DNA of 64,000 nucleotides from Pyrocephalus nanus (lineage: Eukaryota > Chordata > Aves > Passeriformes > Tyrannidae): positions 79,457,224 to 79,521,223 of the forward strand of contig CM076259.1 of assembly GCA_038380795.1 (NCBI GenBank). Reading direction: 5' to 3'. Below are positions 48,845 through 63,184 of this stretch, piece by piece. The position numbers and the translations under genes are program-made. Under the pieces are notes generated by a model that was not told the DNA's origin, made no database searches, and was given only the letters and a program-made list of their open reading frames with translations. Position 1 is the stretch's first letter; the number at the start of each line of letters is the position of its first letter.

Positions 48845-51800
48845 GGGAAAACAAGAATAAAATAGCTACAGTCTCTGGGATTTTAAAACTCATGAGACTT
48901 TCAACATTTTTAAATCTTAAGCTCTTACTGCCTTACTTTAATGAAACTATGTAAGCAGAAATACGCTGTAGTGAAGAGCTTCATGCAGAGAAGACAAACA
49001 GAAATATGACTCAGTTAACAAAAGTCTATCATCCTTCATGAAGCACTAGACATCAGGTTCAAAACCTAAGCTAATAAAATTTCACCTAATTCAGTGTCTG
49101 CAGGCTCTGCGACACAGAGTTATAAAACGCCTAAATGTTTTAATCTTACCCCACATTTAAACCTATCAGACACAAAAGTAAGCAAAGCCTGCTTGGTAAA
49201 CAGAGGGATTCACAGTGGAACTCACTACTAAAACCTGTGATATCAGGTCAATTTTTCTTTGCAGCTTCACACTACCTAAACACAAAAGCTAGTCAACTCA
49301 AATTCTATGTCTAAATCATCTACTAATGGGGCCAAAATAATGCACTGTGGTAATAAGTGGTTTGCTCAATGCCTTCTTTATTCACAGCAACACTGGCAGA
49401 GCTTTCTAACCCTAGAATGGTCCCCAGGATCCCAAGACAGGGAGCAAGGTTGTCTGTAAAACACATGGTGAGGATGAGGAACCAGGAGCATGATGATGAT
49501 GGAATCACCTACTCCTAAAATACTGCAAGAAGACACTTCAGGGTTACCAAAAATCTCTTCAAAATTCCAAAGCTTATCTCCTTAGAGCAGACACCTAACC
49601 CATATTTTTAGTTAATTCTTCTAGACTACCCTATTTTCACTTCTAGTGGTAATACACCTTTGGATTCCCAGAAACCAGCTGCAAGTGCAGTGACTCAGAA
49701 TCACCCCAGTGGATTTGGAGCTCAGGTCTTCCCAAGTCTATTAAAATGGTTTGAACGGTATTATGCAAATCAGAGAGCTCGGTCTGGTTCTTGTCTCTCC
49801 TTCCTTTTTTTTCAAGAAAAAGCCTTAGGTGCATTTTGGATAGAATCTCTTCGTGTGTGAATCCTATACACTGAGGCTCTGGTGCAGGAGGTGCTGCCGT
49901 GCCAAGTCCCTCTCACACCTAGTCAAGAGCTTGTTACCAGGTTGCCTCAACCTGTTGACAAGAAAGTGCTTCCTTATATGCACTGAAATAAAATTTGGTG
50001 CAAAAAATTGTCCCTATAGAATTTAAGTCCCCTCAGTGTTAGGGGGAGATAGCTGAGAAGAGCTGCTTTGGACTAACAACTTGAACTTGGTTTCCAAGGT
50101 GCCATTCCTAAGGATGTACTTCTCTAAGCATTACTCCTCAGTGAGTAAGAATGCACTTTTATAACATTTTGAAAGCATAAGTACCTATCATGAGCTTGAT
50201 GATACAAAATAAAGATAACAGTGTCACAGTGAGGCAATTACAATTTTTCTTTCAACTCAAGGCAGCCAGGTTATCACCCCATGTTTCATGTTTTAAGCGC
50301 AAGAGAGCACTACTGCCATACTTAAATATTTTAAGTTAAACCTCTAACACTTAGTAAGATTTTGATGATGTTGAGTATGAGCAGCTACAATTAAAAAAAT
50401 AATGATGAAAATAACAAAGTAATGCCTTGTTTTTACAATAGCAAAAGACTGCGGAATTAAAAAAATTTCAAGTTGTCACAAAAATTTCAGAATTTAACAA
50501 AAATATATTTTCTTTCATACTTGTTTTCCAGTAGAAACAGCTCATGAATGTAGACATTTATCTGATATATATTCCTTCCACAAAAGTAGTAGTTTTGATA
50601 TAAACAAGTAAGTTTCACTGAATCTTCCATGCAAATGAAGATTAAACAGTTGGTATTTATCAAACAACTGATGAGAACACTGTCTGGTAAAACACAAATT
50701 AAAATCTATTGCTGAAGCTAAAAATATCTATAAAAATTATTCTGATGGTACCTACCCATATTATTTAAGGGTCTAAGTTCCCAGGAGGAAAAAAAAAAAG
50801 AAAGATGAGCCCACTTTCCCACTTTGCTTCCCTCATTACCTACCTTGCTGCCACCGAAGGAGCCATGAACCCCAAAACTGTTATTGATGCAAATGTCCTA
50901 CAGATCACACACTTTTCAGGGCCCTCTATTATATCCATATATTACCGATCATCAGTCTGCCAGTTTCAAATTTTCTTTACTCCAGAGTGGTAAAAGTGGA
51001 GTTCATAAGTATTAATTTTAGACAACACAATGCAACTGTGACAATTTGTGATGCACGATACTGGATTTTCATTGCAAACTATTTTAATCATGTATATAAC
51101 ATCAAGTAGAAGGTCAGCTATGTCATACGTAAAACACCAAAAGAAGGTGCGTTTCTATCAGAGCACAAAGAAACTCCCTCCAAGTGGGTTCAGAAATAAG
51201 AAGTCCTAAACATCTGATATCAAGCTCTGTGAGAAATAATTTATTTAATGAAGAACACAAGACACTGACAGTGGGAAAGTATCATAAATAGTTGATTCTT
51301 GCAGCAGTGCTTTGCTGATACAACCAGAGAAAGAAGGAGAGCCTCAAGATAGAAGGGCCACTATGCCTCAGCCAAGAAACCATATATTTCTGGAGGTTAG
51401 GAACCCACGGAAGGAACTGATTGGCCCAAGAGATGGCACTTCTTATGACACGGATATCTAAATACTTCAGAGGAGACATCTCCTTTACTTCAAGGCTTCA
51501 CACAGTTTTAAGTTAGCAGTAGTATTTACCACAGATTCATGACCAATAATCATAAGGAAAACTACCATTGTCATGTTCTAGCATCCGTTTCCACATCCCT
51601 CCTGATATTGTTCAGCCAGATCTACTTTATTTAATTTGCTTGGATTTGTAGGCCTTCATGAAAAAATTTGTTATCTTTCATATAAATGAAGTAAGCCACG
51701 CATGCTTAAGAAAAGAAGAGTTTTTTACTGAAACCAAAGCATTATCTTAGCAAGAATAAGTATGCATATCATAATAAACCAAATATTCATGCAAATTATT

Positions 51801-54800
51801 GTCTGAAAAGAATGACTTGTGGGCTAAGACAAATGCATGCTCACACATTTCAATATCATATAAATGCATTTAGCAAGTGTCTAAAGTAGCAATGCTGTTT
51901 ATCTATCATGATTTTATGCCTTTATAAAAGTTTAATTTTCCTCTGGATTTTGCTCTTGCCCTAGCTGGAAATACAATTGAAATCTTTAACTTTGTCTATT
52001 TATGAAAACAGAGAAAATTAGTTACTTACTATTGTGAAGAAGACAAGTAACAAAATAATTAAATGTAAAATTTTTGAAGGCTGCATCCCAAATAATTGGA
52101 GGAGTAAGAAAAAAACCTAAAATGGGTTTGTATATAATTAAGGAACTGCATTACACATTTAAAAGGTGTGTATGTGGGTGCATACTGCAGACATGACAAA
52201 TCAGAATAACTATGCATTATGATTATTCAATGCTAACAGAATTATAACAGCCAGGTACCACATTTATTCAGGATACTATGCTGATATACCACAGATGCAA
52301 AACTATTAGTAAATTTAATACCTGCACTTCCATAAAGAAGGCTAGTGGTTGCATCTAAGACTACCTAATATAAGATATTAAATTAAATATCAACAGGCTC
52401 TTAATTGATGATTATTACATTGAAAGAAAAACATCAAAGAAGAGGAGAAAAATTTTCAGATAGTCTGAGTGAAGAAGTTTCACTGGAATATTCTTTGATG
52501 CTTTTATACTGAAATTTGTGCTTCCTCTTAAGTATAATGCTGGTCTTAACAAGTGATGTCAACTTCAAAACATGCCTGAAGAACAGAATGAAGCGTGGTT
52601 GTGAAACAATTTATGAAATGATGCATAAATAGCCTGTGTAATTTCCCTATGAGACTTGATGAAACATGCTGGATTCTATCCAGACATCAAAATGTAATTA
52701 AGTATGATTTATTATGTATATTCATGGATTATTCACATCTGAACATTCCACTTACTTGAACTGCATTAGGGTATTTGGCCCTGACCTATGAAATATTTTA
52801 AGTGAAAGATCAAATTAGAGAAACTTTTCCTGGAGGAAATAATTTTCTCGTTGTCTCCCGTTCTACACATCTAGAGTAATTAATAGTGTAAGACACTGAA
52901 TTATATGAGACCATTAATCTAAATATTTAAAATAGCATCAGATGGTGCCAATACAACACACAGTGTGATCCTGCAGGAAAGAGAGCCCAGCTATGGGAGT
53001 AACACAAATATTCCATATGTTCAGGTTGGTGGTGAAGACATTAAACAAAAAATTATTTGGTCCCAACGGCAAAAGAATTGCCACAATTCCTACATAAACC
53101 AACAAGTTTTCAAAACAGTTCAAGAACCATCCTGTGCCAGATCTCTACATTTTCATGCCTTTGTCAGGATACTCTTCAAATACACCAAAAGCCAAGAGAA
53201 GCTCCATTTACTCTCATTTCTAAAGATGAGAAATCTCTCATCTCTTAAATCCTGCCAGATGAGCTTTAACCTGTTGTGTTCTTAATTTAGGAGGCTGAAA
53301 TTTTTATTTAAAAAGTGGTATCTGATAATTAAGAAAAGAAGAGGTGCATTTCTCCCCTTGCTCTACTCTTCCCCCCCATTCCCTGCTCGATGTAAATATG
53401 TTCGTTTGCAAATGTTCTGCACATTTCAATGTGGATCAAACAACTTTTATGAGACACTGAGAAAAATACACAACCTCCACAGTCCACCCTCCAGCAGTAA
53501 AGGTGTTATCTTTGGCTATGTGGCTAACAAACACACTACTACTGCTTCCTTTTTTAAAGTACGCTTACTGTAACTCTTCTGTGTACAACAAACTCTTCAT
53601 TCCTCCAAGGTTTAATTTGGCCTTCTTTCTGGCAGCTAAATTTGGCAAAAAATTTGAGACCCTGTAATGTAGCCACATTTCTATGAAATTCTCTCTGTGT
53701 GGCCAGTCACTGGCTGGGGACACTCAGAAGCTGTCATACCACCAATATTAATTTTGCTGTTTGTCATGTCCTGCTATCAAGGCCTAAAGAGTGTTTACAA
53801 ATCCTATGGTTGAAAGCAATACAGCTTGTCGGCAAGAGAGCATTGCAACAAAGTTTTAAGCATAACGTAGAAAAAACCCCCATCCATTTCCAAAAGGAAA
53901 AATCATTCACTCTTTTTTTGCCATTGAGCCAACTAAATAATACTGTCTAATTTTATTTATTTATTTATGTGAAAATGCTTAGCATCCTGTTACTATGGTA
54001 ACAATTTGCCTTGCTGAGTGTGTCTTTGTTAACATCCCCTTGCTGTAGTAATGCTTCCATCTGGCAGTGACAATTTTTTTGCTTGAGTGAAAATTCCCCT
54101 AAAGTGTAAAAATCAGGCCACTTATTTTTAGAAAGCTGACTGCCCCACCTCCTACTGACTTGCAGAGTCCCAGTCAGAACCTCTGTAAATTCAGTCATGT
54201 GATATTGATATCTTAATGAACGGGATAAGCAACACTGTAAAAATTATTGAGTTACAAAGTTAACCAGTTGTCCTCTTGCCTTTGATGGAGAAGGTTTATT
54301 TTTCCATCTTTTTAAAGAAGTGACATTTCAAAAATCATATACCCCCCTCTTCACCTTCTTTACTTCATTGAAAATCAGTGGTATTAGATAGATGGCAAAA
54401 TTAACTCTATTATTAATAAGATGCATTTCAAGAATATTGCATGAAGACTAGGAACCCTTCAGTTTCCATGGTAAATCATTTGACTATAATGCGCTTAATA
54501 AACATGTTTCACATTCCATATTCTGTGGGTCAAATTGAAATAATGTAACCACAATTATTAGGCCAAATAAATAAGGTAAGAATTCAGAGAAGCAGCAAAA
54601 AATGGGTATGTACTGACAACGAGCCAGGCTGGACAGATATACAAACAAGACCTCTTTCAGTAATGGGCCTCCCTCATGTCTACGTTTTGACATTTCAGTA
54701 ACTCTTCTGAATTCTGCTCTAAAGTATAAAATAAGCATTATTTTTCAGTTAAAAGTAATGCAAGTGGTACTAAATGTTTAATCAAATTATACCATGATTG

Positions 54801-57756
54801 TATTTTATATATCTTGTTTATATTATAAGTCAGCTGATTTATATATGATTCATGTATTAGACATGTTCTTCAAAATGCATGAAACCAGCCAAATAATCTT
54901 TTTAGATTTTGGGGGGAATACAGGTAACCACCAAACTGATGATAGATCTTAGGATGCATTTTAGAGTTACATATTTAAGTCTTTGTTGTACATGAAGAGT
55001 GTGATATGGGACTACATTTTTCTCGATCGCTCACCCAAGCATGTGACATTGTTGATTTCTCCCTTCAAAATCCAGAGCATAAGACCAGAGTGTTCTGTCC
55101 TGCTCTCCTGAACATATGACAGGCTGCTTTATATGCAAAAAATTGCTTTCCATGTGTGTTCATATACAGACAAATCTCCATCCCAGTAATGGGTATTTTG
55201 TCACTGAAAGTAAATGTTATCAGGAAAAAAAAAAAATGAATTGACAGTAGCATCTTAGCATGGCACTTAAAAACAGTGGAAAGAGCATCATGTAGCTTGA
55301 CCAGAAAAATATTGATGGAAGAAATGCATTGATGGTCACAATGGGAGAGCTGAGAGGCTGCAATGACTTTTAAATTCTAGGCCAGTTCTGTAGGCTTTGA
55401 ATGCATTGTAGAGCAGATATGTTTTAAACTGAGAATATTTCATGTGAACAGTTGAGAAAGAATCTGAAAAACAAACCCAAAATATTGAGTCCTATGTTGC
55501 ACAGCATCAAACAAACCATATTTCTGAGTGAGAACTCCCTAAGTTACCTTAGGGAAATGACTAAATGTCTGGTTATCTTTGATGATTCAACATCTCTCGG
55601 GTTTGGGATCTCAACAGAACTTCCAAACTGCAATTTTACAAAATCTTGTTTTGTTTTGTTTTTTACATTACTGCAAGCTTCCCTTGCTTCACAATGCCCA
55701 CTATTTCCCTTGCCCACTATTCTTTGGGGGTTTTATTTTATACTATTGAAGATACATGTTGTCAATTTATTAAACATGAGAAAAACATTTTTTTGAAGAA
55801 ACTGAGGAGAAAATTCACCATTAAAAATCTAGTTTCACTTTTTAAAGGAGGCTAACGTGTAAGATAACTTTGGAAAGGTTATAGTCTGTGAGGAATACTG
55901 TTACCAATTTCCTGACCAGAAAACAAAATGATAGCATGGAGCTCCTTAAGCAAAAGGATAATGCCCAATATTTTATTTTTTTCCTTATAAAGTAAAGAAA
56001 TCTAACTTTTATTGAAGGTTATTAATTGCTCTTTGTGTTACATACCATTATAAAGTGCACAGTTTTTTTCTTTAGGGAAAAGGTGATCTGTTGAAAAGAG
56101 AAACATTTCTTTCTCCAGTATCTTTTATAGAGAAAATTTAATACATATATTTACAGTGCAGAAGAAATTATAAAAGTCACATGAACAAAACTAGCTGAAT
56201 TCTCAGAGCTACACATTTCTTGAATGGATATGTGAAAATAATAATTTACCATACCCTAGCCATAAGCATGGCACTAAGACAGACATCAAACTCTGCTCAG
56301 ATGGTTAGGAAGGATCAGCTTCTGATAGGTCCAGTCTCTATTAAGTATGAACAAGTATCCCTATCTCTTAGCGAGGCTAAAGGGAGACAGGTTGAATCAT
56401 CACCCTGCTTGTCATCCCAGTGCTGCTGTGCAGATGAGACACAGCTTCAATGAAGTCAACAGTGCTGTAACATGAAGGAAGCAATGGCATGAACACAATC
56501 TTTTGTTTTTGCTTTTGCGGGGGTTTTTTTAGGAGAATTAGACTGGAGTCACTTCAGTGATTGAAAGAATCATAGAACGATGTGTGTTTGCTTGCACACG
56601 CCTCACCTCAAACTCAGGAAAGGTAATATTTTGATGATTTTCCTTCCCTGGTAAGTAGTTGCATAAGAAGGCTTCCTCTTTTTGGCCGATGTCTATTTAT
56701 TTTGGACATCAAGTCCATGACTAATAATTTTCTTTTCACATTATCTCCAGAATACCATCTCCAAGTTTAGCAAGAGAAATCTCTTCTCTTACTGCTGCTA
56801 ATGAGAATTATAAATAGCTTGAAACAAGCAAAAAAAAAAATATCAGAAATAGAGGATACCAGAACTTATTTTAAAGGCAACAATTGTTCTATTCGTGGTA
56901 AAATAAACATAATATATTTGGCATAAAACGAGAACCTTGTGAGCTATAGGTCAAAGAAAGCTAGACAAAAGTAGACACCATCTGAAAAATAAACAGACAT
57001 CAACATAGAACTACTATTAATCTGATTTATTGCACCTGAATAACAGTTTTCAGCTACTGACGCAATTCAAACCTTAACATCTTTCTAATTCACATCATAA
57101 AAATCCAAAATGACTGAAGAACAAGAATTTTTTTAAATATATGAAACTTCATACTCCGAGTATCCAGTCTGAAAATCTACCCTTCAGTATTCTAAAGTGT
57201 TCTATTTCATTATTTATAACAGAAAACTTACAAAAATCTGGCAAATGATAGAAAATACACCCACACACCTGCTACTAAGTATTTATTCATGCCCATAGGA
57301 AAGCTTAAAAAGGTTTTATATTCTTAGCAAATTATGCATCTACTTCATCACATTAGGAGGATTTGTTGCAAACTTTTTTTGCAGGAAACAGCAAATACAA
57401 GACTGACATGCTGCAATGTGTGTCTTTCATCCACAATTCAGCCAAAATAGATATCGGTGTCTTCACTGCTAAAGAAGATTTTGAGGAGCTGTAGAGATAC
57501 CATGCCTAGAAGTCTCCAGGTGCCACTATTCCCCTCCATTCCAAGTGGTAAAAGAATCACTATTCCACATCCATTCCCAATAAAATATCTTTCATCCACA
57601 GCACCAAGACAAAGACATTATGCATCTATATAACCTGGAGGTGCTGTCCGCCCCACTTTAGGTCAAGAACAACTCGTGAAACTAAAATGGACAACCTTTT
57701 AGGCTGCATAGAGAGAACAGTTTTTGATGATTATGCAGATGAATCACAATCCCATT

Positions 57757-57786
57757 AAAAAAAAAAAAAAAAAAAGAGGAAAAAAG
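57757..57786 (+). repeat. Oligo-A tract (19 A) with GAGGAAAAAA extension
   Basis: Pure A19 at 57757-57775 followed by a purine-rich tail. Confidence 0.8.
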
Positions 57787-58239
57787 CCAAACCCCTCTGC
57801 ACCCAGCTCAAATGGAACTTGATCCACAGCAATTATTCATCCTTTTGAAACTTTTAAAGTTCCATTTTTCTTGACACCTTAGTAGCCCATGCACTTTCTG
57901 TCAAACAGGCAGCTCTATTCAATATGTGTCATGTCTATGCAATGAAGTTATCATGAAATTAATGATAATGTTATGAGCCACAGAATAAAAGCAATTAACT
58001 TTTTTTTTCACAAATGCCAACAGTATAAAACCTCTACATCTTAATTAGTTCACTATCATCTTCATATTTTTCTACAACTTGCAGTTATTATTTAAATAAA
58101 ATACACTTTGGGGACTCATTTTCCATCATGATGGAATTGTTTTGCTCCATGTTGACAATATGAATTCTGTTACTCCAGTAACACTTAATGGGAAGATTCT
58201 CTCCATCAAGAAAGGCTGTAATTTCTTGTATTTGTTTTG

Positions 58240-59353
58240 TGTCACTGTATCTTAGCAGCAGGGAAGCTAAAGGGGTGGTTTCTGTGAGAAGCTCCTAGAA
58301 GCTTCCTCTTAAGTCCAACAGAACCAATGTCAGCCAGCTCCAGGATGGACCCATCGCTGCCAAGGTTGATGTTGGGCTAATTAGAAATGATGGTAACACT
58401 TCTATGATAACATTTTTAAGAAATTCAATTCAATTTGTTTAAAATGTTGTTGTGCAAATGTAATTTTGGCCAGGGAAGGGCAGAGTGAGAATATGTGAAA
58501 GGAACAACTACGTAGACAGCAAAGTTTTTGGAGAAGGAGGGGGAGAACGTGCTCCAGGCATGCCGGAGCTGAAATTCCCCTGCAGCCTGTGGTGAAGGCC
58601 ATTGAGCCAGGCTGTCATCCTGGAGCTCGTGGAGGTTAATGGAAGTGCAAACATCCACCTGCAGCCCGTGGAGGAGATCCACACCAGAGCAGGTAGATGC
58701 CTAAAGGAGGCTGTGAACCTGTGGGAAGCCCATGCTGGAGCAGGGTCCTGGTAGGGACCTGCTTACCCAGGGAGAGAGGAGCCTATAGAACAGCAGGTTT
58801 TCCTGGCACAAGTTTTGATCCTGGGGGGATTGACACTGGAGCAGACTATGCTAAAGGACTGCAGCCCATGGAAAAGTGACCTGCACTGGAACAGTTCATA
58901 GAGAACTGTTGCCCATGGGATGGAAGCATGTTGGAGAAGTTCATGGAGGACTGCCTCCTGTGGGAGAGACCCCACATGGAGCAAGGGAAGGACTCTTCTG
59001 CTTGAGCAGCAGCAGGACCAATCTGGGATGAACTGACTGTGACCCCTGTTCCCCATCTCCCTGTGACGTTGGGGGGGACAGAGGTAAAGTCAGGGAAGGA
59101 GGGAGAGGTGGAGGGAAGTTGTTTTTAAGATTTGTTTTACTTCTCATTCTTCTGCTCTTATTTGGTTAGTAATATATGTAATTAATATCTTCAAGCTGAG
59201 TCATTTTGCCTGTGATGGCATCTGCTGAGTGATTGTTCCTGATACTTATCTCAACCCATCAACCTTCTGATATATTTTCTCTTCTCCTGTCCAGTTGTGG
59301 AGGGGAGTGGCTTTGGTGGGTGCCTGGTATTCAGCCAGGGTCAACACATTACA
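58240..59353 (+). mobile_element. ERV LTR, about 1.1 kb (avian family, probably ERVL-like)
   Basis: This is a widespread avian LTR type that I recognise by its text: TCTTAGCAGCAGGGAAGCTAA near the left end, a long middle of CTGGAGCAG / CCCATGG modules, then TTTTTAAGATTTG, and a right end GCCAGGGTCAACACATTACA closing in CA at 59353. The plus orientation is inferred from the degenerate polyadenylation region near 59165-59185. No internal retroviral genes flank it, so it is probably a solo LTR. I could not find clean target-site duplications, so the left end is approximate. Confidence 0.72.
58560..58990 (+). repeat. Imperfect tandem modules inside the 1.1-kb LTR
   Basis: Degenerate units of roughly 40-60 bases recur, each with a CTGGAGCAG-like core followed by CCC(A/G)TGG(A/G)A. 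Examples are near 58731, 58827, 58884 and 58974. They explain the open minus-strand frames seen here, which are not genes. Confidence 0.6.
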
Positions 59354-60129
59354 TTTCTTTTAAATGGACCAAGCACAGACAGATCACACAAAATCCCTTT
59401 GTTTCTAGTCTGACAATAGAAAGAAAATAATTATTCTTGATCATAGGCATTGTGTCAGCCAATAAACAACACCACCATGCTGAGGATTAAAGTAATCCAT
59501 TATAACATGTTTTTCTCACAAGAAAAAAAACTAAAATCATATTTTACTGAATATCAAACAGATGAAATTTATTCTACCTTTTCCATTTACTTTCTTGACA
59601 CACACTCTCTGCAGACCAGTTAATGTGCAGAATCTGATCCCTCAAGTGCTGTTACAAGAGGAGTGTGGATTCTGTACTCTGTTGAGAATTTACTGTGTTT
59701 TGTTCTTGTTTTCAACTGAAAAGGAAAAGCTTTCCCATCATTATGGCAAATACAAATGCAGCTTTTGTTTCCTAATTATCATGGCTATTTAGACCTTGAA
59801 AATATGACTTGTTTTTGCTGTAGCTGTACTGTGCAGATCTTAGGGGTGTCATAGAAACTAGGAATGATTCACTGGGAAGACACGTTCAGTCAATACTGAA
59901 CCAACAACCCCCAACAACAAAAAGAAAAATTGATTACTGAAGATGGTAACTCTTGAAAAAAGTTTTTGACACATTATTTGCTTTTCTCTATTCCTCTTAA
60001 TAACTGAATTCAATAAAGCATTTTCCACCTTATTTTTGTACTACAGCTATGATACTTTATGTACCTCTCTAATAAACTGTCAATTTGTACCACTTTAACA
60101 AGAGGGCAGAAGTGAGAGCTTTATGACAG

Positions 60130-60263
60130 AAAAAAAAAACAATCAACCAAACCAACCAATCAAAAAACAAAACAAAAACCAAAACAAACAAAAAATCCCA
60201 AAACCAACCAACCAACCAACCAAACAAACCCACACAAAACCAAACACCAAAACCCAAACCAAA
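60130..60263 (+). repeat. A/C-only low-complexity tract (AACC/AAAC-rich)
   Basis: About 130 bases made almost only of A and C, including ACCAACCAACCAACCAACCA and CAAAA units, with rare T. The minus strand is T/G-rich and gives a spurious hydrophobic frame (VGWFWDFLFVLVFVLF type). The composition drifts from AAAC to AACC to CCCAAA, so it is a degenerate microsatellite. Confidence 0.9.
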
Positions 60264-61028
60264 TGACAATAACTTTTGAATAACTCGTGTGCTTTTGAGA
60301 GAAATCTTCAAACACTACACAACAAGGTATTTTGAAAGTGCTGTCTTACTCTTAGAAATAATACAACTTCTCTATCTAATACTAATCTTCCCCTTTATTT
60401 TACAAGAAAGATACCCCTAATATCTAGGTAATCTGTGCTATGCACAGCTGGGTACCATTTCCCTGTGTCATTCAAACTGATTAAGATTCTGCAAGTAGTT
60501 TACAATATTTTGATAAAACTTGACCCAAAAAATCAGGCAGTTCTTTATCAGTTCTAAAGCACTAGATTTTCAAAAAGTTACCACACTCTATGCATGTAGT
60601 TGATTTTAGTTGAAATAGAAGGATGATTACTCTTTCCCCATTGCAGCTGTTTTCTCCAAAATTGCCTACACCGCAACTTGTTAAATATTTTTAAAGGTAA
60701 TGGATAACTGGAGGACTTCAGATGTCACAATGGCATCTAGAACCTGGTCAGTTTAAGTTCAGTCACATTGTCTCCAAGAGTAAAGCTGATCCAGTACCTA
60801 TGTGTTGTATGTATATTTCATTTGTATTCTTCTTAAAATGCTTCAGGTATTTTACTAACAAAAACTAGGAAGATGTGTTTTTATAAAAAGCAGCAAATAG
60901 CAGTACAAGGCATCATTATATGATTGAGCAGTTTCTGTGTTAAGATTCGTAGGTAGGGAGAGACAAAGGAGAAAGGGAAAATTACATACCACTATTTGTG
61001 TTTGTTGTAGTCCTCCCTCTTCTTCCAC

Positions 61029-61352
61029 CCTACAAAACAAGATCCCATACAGCAAGCGTTATCTACCTACTAGGAAGCAGGAGGCAAAAAGACTGTCAAT
61101 CACAGGGGTATTACATACAGTAAAATTTCACCCTTTTTCCCCCTTGAAGTCATTAAAAAAAATGAGAAAATTTGCAGAATTAGGAAATATACTACTATGG
61201 AGAAAGTCACTATAATGTGAAAAGGGGAAATAGGGAGGAAGATAGGATGGCAGAAAACAAGACTATGACAAAGACAACCACTAGTTTGTCATTTAGAACT
61301 TTGTAATTCCTGTCTCATCCCGTCCTACAAAACAAGATTCCATACAACAAGC
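61029..61352 (+). repeat. Diverged direct repeat, 295 bp apart
   Basis: A 29-base word starting CCTACAAAACAAGAT occurs at 61029-61057 and 61324-61352 with three differences. Weaker similarity extends about 50 bases to the left of each copy. It looks like an old segmental tandem duplication. Confidence 0.6.
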
Positions 61353-61967
61353 AGAAGTGGTAAGAAGTGAAATTTGGTGAAAGGATCCTCTTAATTGCCT
61401 GCCTGAAGAATTCTTCAATCAAATCATCCAGCTTAAGCAATAAGTCATGACAACAATAGTGGCAAGAACTGTATCAAGGATCAAATCTCAGCTTTATATA
61501 TAGCAGATATTGCTGCCTCAGTCCTTTGGTCTAGAAGATTAAAACACTTCCAGTGGGTTGTTCATGAACAGGTATACAGCTAAGGTTTTTCTGTACCTCA
61601 TGGGGTGTCTCCATAGCACTGCTTATTTGCAGTATGGTTTTCTCATAGAATAAAACATCTCTTCTTGAAGTGAGCATGGTCTAGGCAAAGGAAGATGCAA
61701 GTTCATCTGATGGCTCTTAAGAAAACTGAGAGGCGTAGCAATTAATGTATAATGCTGAAAATTGAAAGAGAAAAACACACACTGCACAAACAGCTTCATC
61801 TGGAAATAGTCAGTTCAGAAAAATAACGAATTCTGACTCCAATGGTTGTCTGAATAGAAGTAAATTATAGGGCTTAAAGAAACTCATGTTGAAAATTTTG
61901 GAATAACCCAGTTTTGAAATAAGGAATATCCTTTCCTAACTGTCTGACAGATTGTATCTCGAATAAA

Positions 61968-62007
61968 CCAGGTACAGAAACTTCTTACCAGGTACTGAAA
62001 CTTCTTG
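61968..62007 (+). repeat. 20-bp tandem repeat, two copies
   Basis: CCAGGTACAGAAACTTCTTA is followed directly by a copy differing at two positions. Confidence 0.85.
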
Positions 62008-63184
62008 AGCACTAAGAAGTGTTTCTTGATCTTACTAGAAAGAGGAATTAACACCCAACAACTTCAGAGATCACTTGATAACAAAAATATCCTAAAATAT
62101 GTGAGCTCAACAAGTGTAAAAAAACTTCAATGCTTAAAAATATAAAGAGAAACTGATGTTGTACTTATAAGACAAATATGATGCAATTACTACCAGAGTA
62201 AGGTAAATTGCAGGAAAGTCCAAGAAGATTGAAAGAATATTTGTTGAAATGTATACATTACTGCAGCAGGTTATTGTCCTGCTTTTACACACATTTAAGT
62301 AGGGAACTAATCCAAAGGGGAAATAGAGGGGGAGTTAGATACTCATGTAATAACTAGTCAAATGTTACAACAGGGCAAGCTTGAAAAAGTAAGTTTCCTG
62401 ACTCCTTAAACACATATGTCTTTTAACTGCTGTACATTTTGAAATAATTATTACACTACTGCAAAGCTTGCATAGTTTAAAGAGTGATATTTTTTTAAAA
62501 TGAATTTTATAAAAAATTTACCTACACCAGATGCAAAGTTCTGAAAATATAAAAGTTAAAATTCTTCAACTCCTTTTGAACTCTCCTTTAGAACAATATA
62601 ATTAAGTCACAAGAAGTAGACAGAGCTAGAGGGAACAGCAGTAGGATGGAAAAAGCAAAATCCAAGAAAAGGCAAATAGATTTTTTCCAATAGTAAACTC
62701 AACAGAAGTAAACTTTGAAGGCAGGTTGAAGATTAAATAAGTCAATTTTAGAAAAGAAATAAACAACTCAGAATCAGAGAAACTATGAGAAAACAGAAAT
62801 GCGCTTTCAGTCCTGGGGAACAAAATAATTAAAATAGATAGAAAGCAAAATAAATTAGCTATTTGTCCTGTTGTAGCCACAGCAGAATTTATAAACTTCA
62901 ACTTTCAGGTAGAAAAGAGAAGATAATTGTCGATGACACTCAAGAAAACTGCAAAGCCACAGGGCACAAGAAAACAAGACAATGCAGCACCACCAGATGA
63001 CACACTGGATTAGGGAAGACAACGCAAACTGGATCTCATAGCTACTGCACACAGGCTAGTGATACAGCTATTCTAATACCCAGTAACTTCTGGCTTTCCA
63101 AATACTCTATTCTTGTCTGCATTACCTGAACCAGAACCTTTAACCACGCTAAAATGATCTTTTTACAAAGGCATGCAGTGAAAG

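Larger units (their letters stand above)
42139..58239. other. Noncoding, long AT-rich stretch
   Basis: About 16 kb with A tracts at 44740, 45868, 48791 and 57757. I recognise no CR1, LTR, exon or RNA gene. A small GC-richer patch with short unsupported frames lies at about 49640-49940. Confidence 0.5.
59354..63184. other. Noncoding, AT-rich
   Basis: Contains the A/C tract and the small duplications listed separately. No exon or transposon body seen. Confidence 0.5.

Noticed and set aside
56568..56582. CR1-like octamer AATCATAGAACGATG
   Set aside because: Too short, with no CR1 body beside it; likely chance.
57641..57660. Second possible RE1 site (GGTGCTGTCCG on plus strand)
   Set aside because: Only one half-site matches; the other half is unrelated.
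60069..60311. Hydrophobic 80-codon minus-strand frame resembling membrane segments
   Set aside because: It is the translation of the T/G-rich complement of the A/C low-complexity tract.
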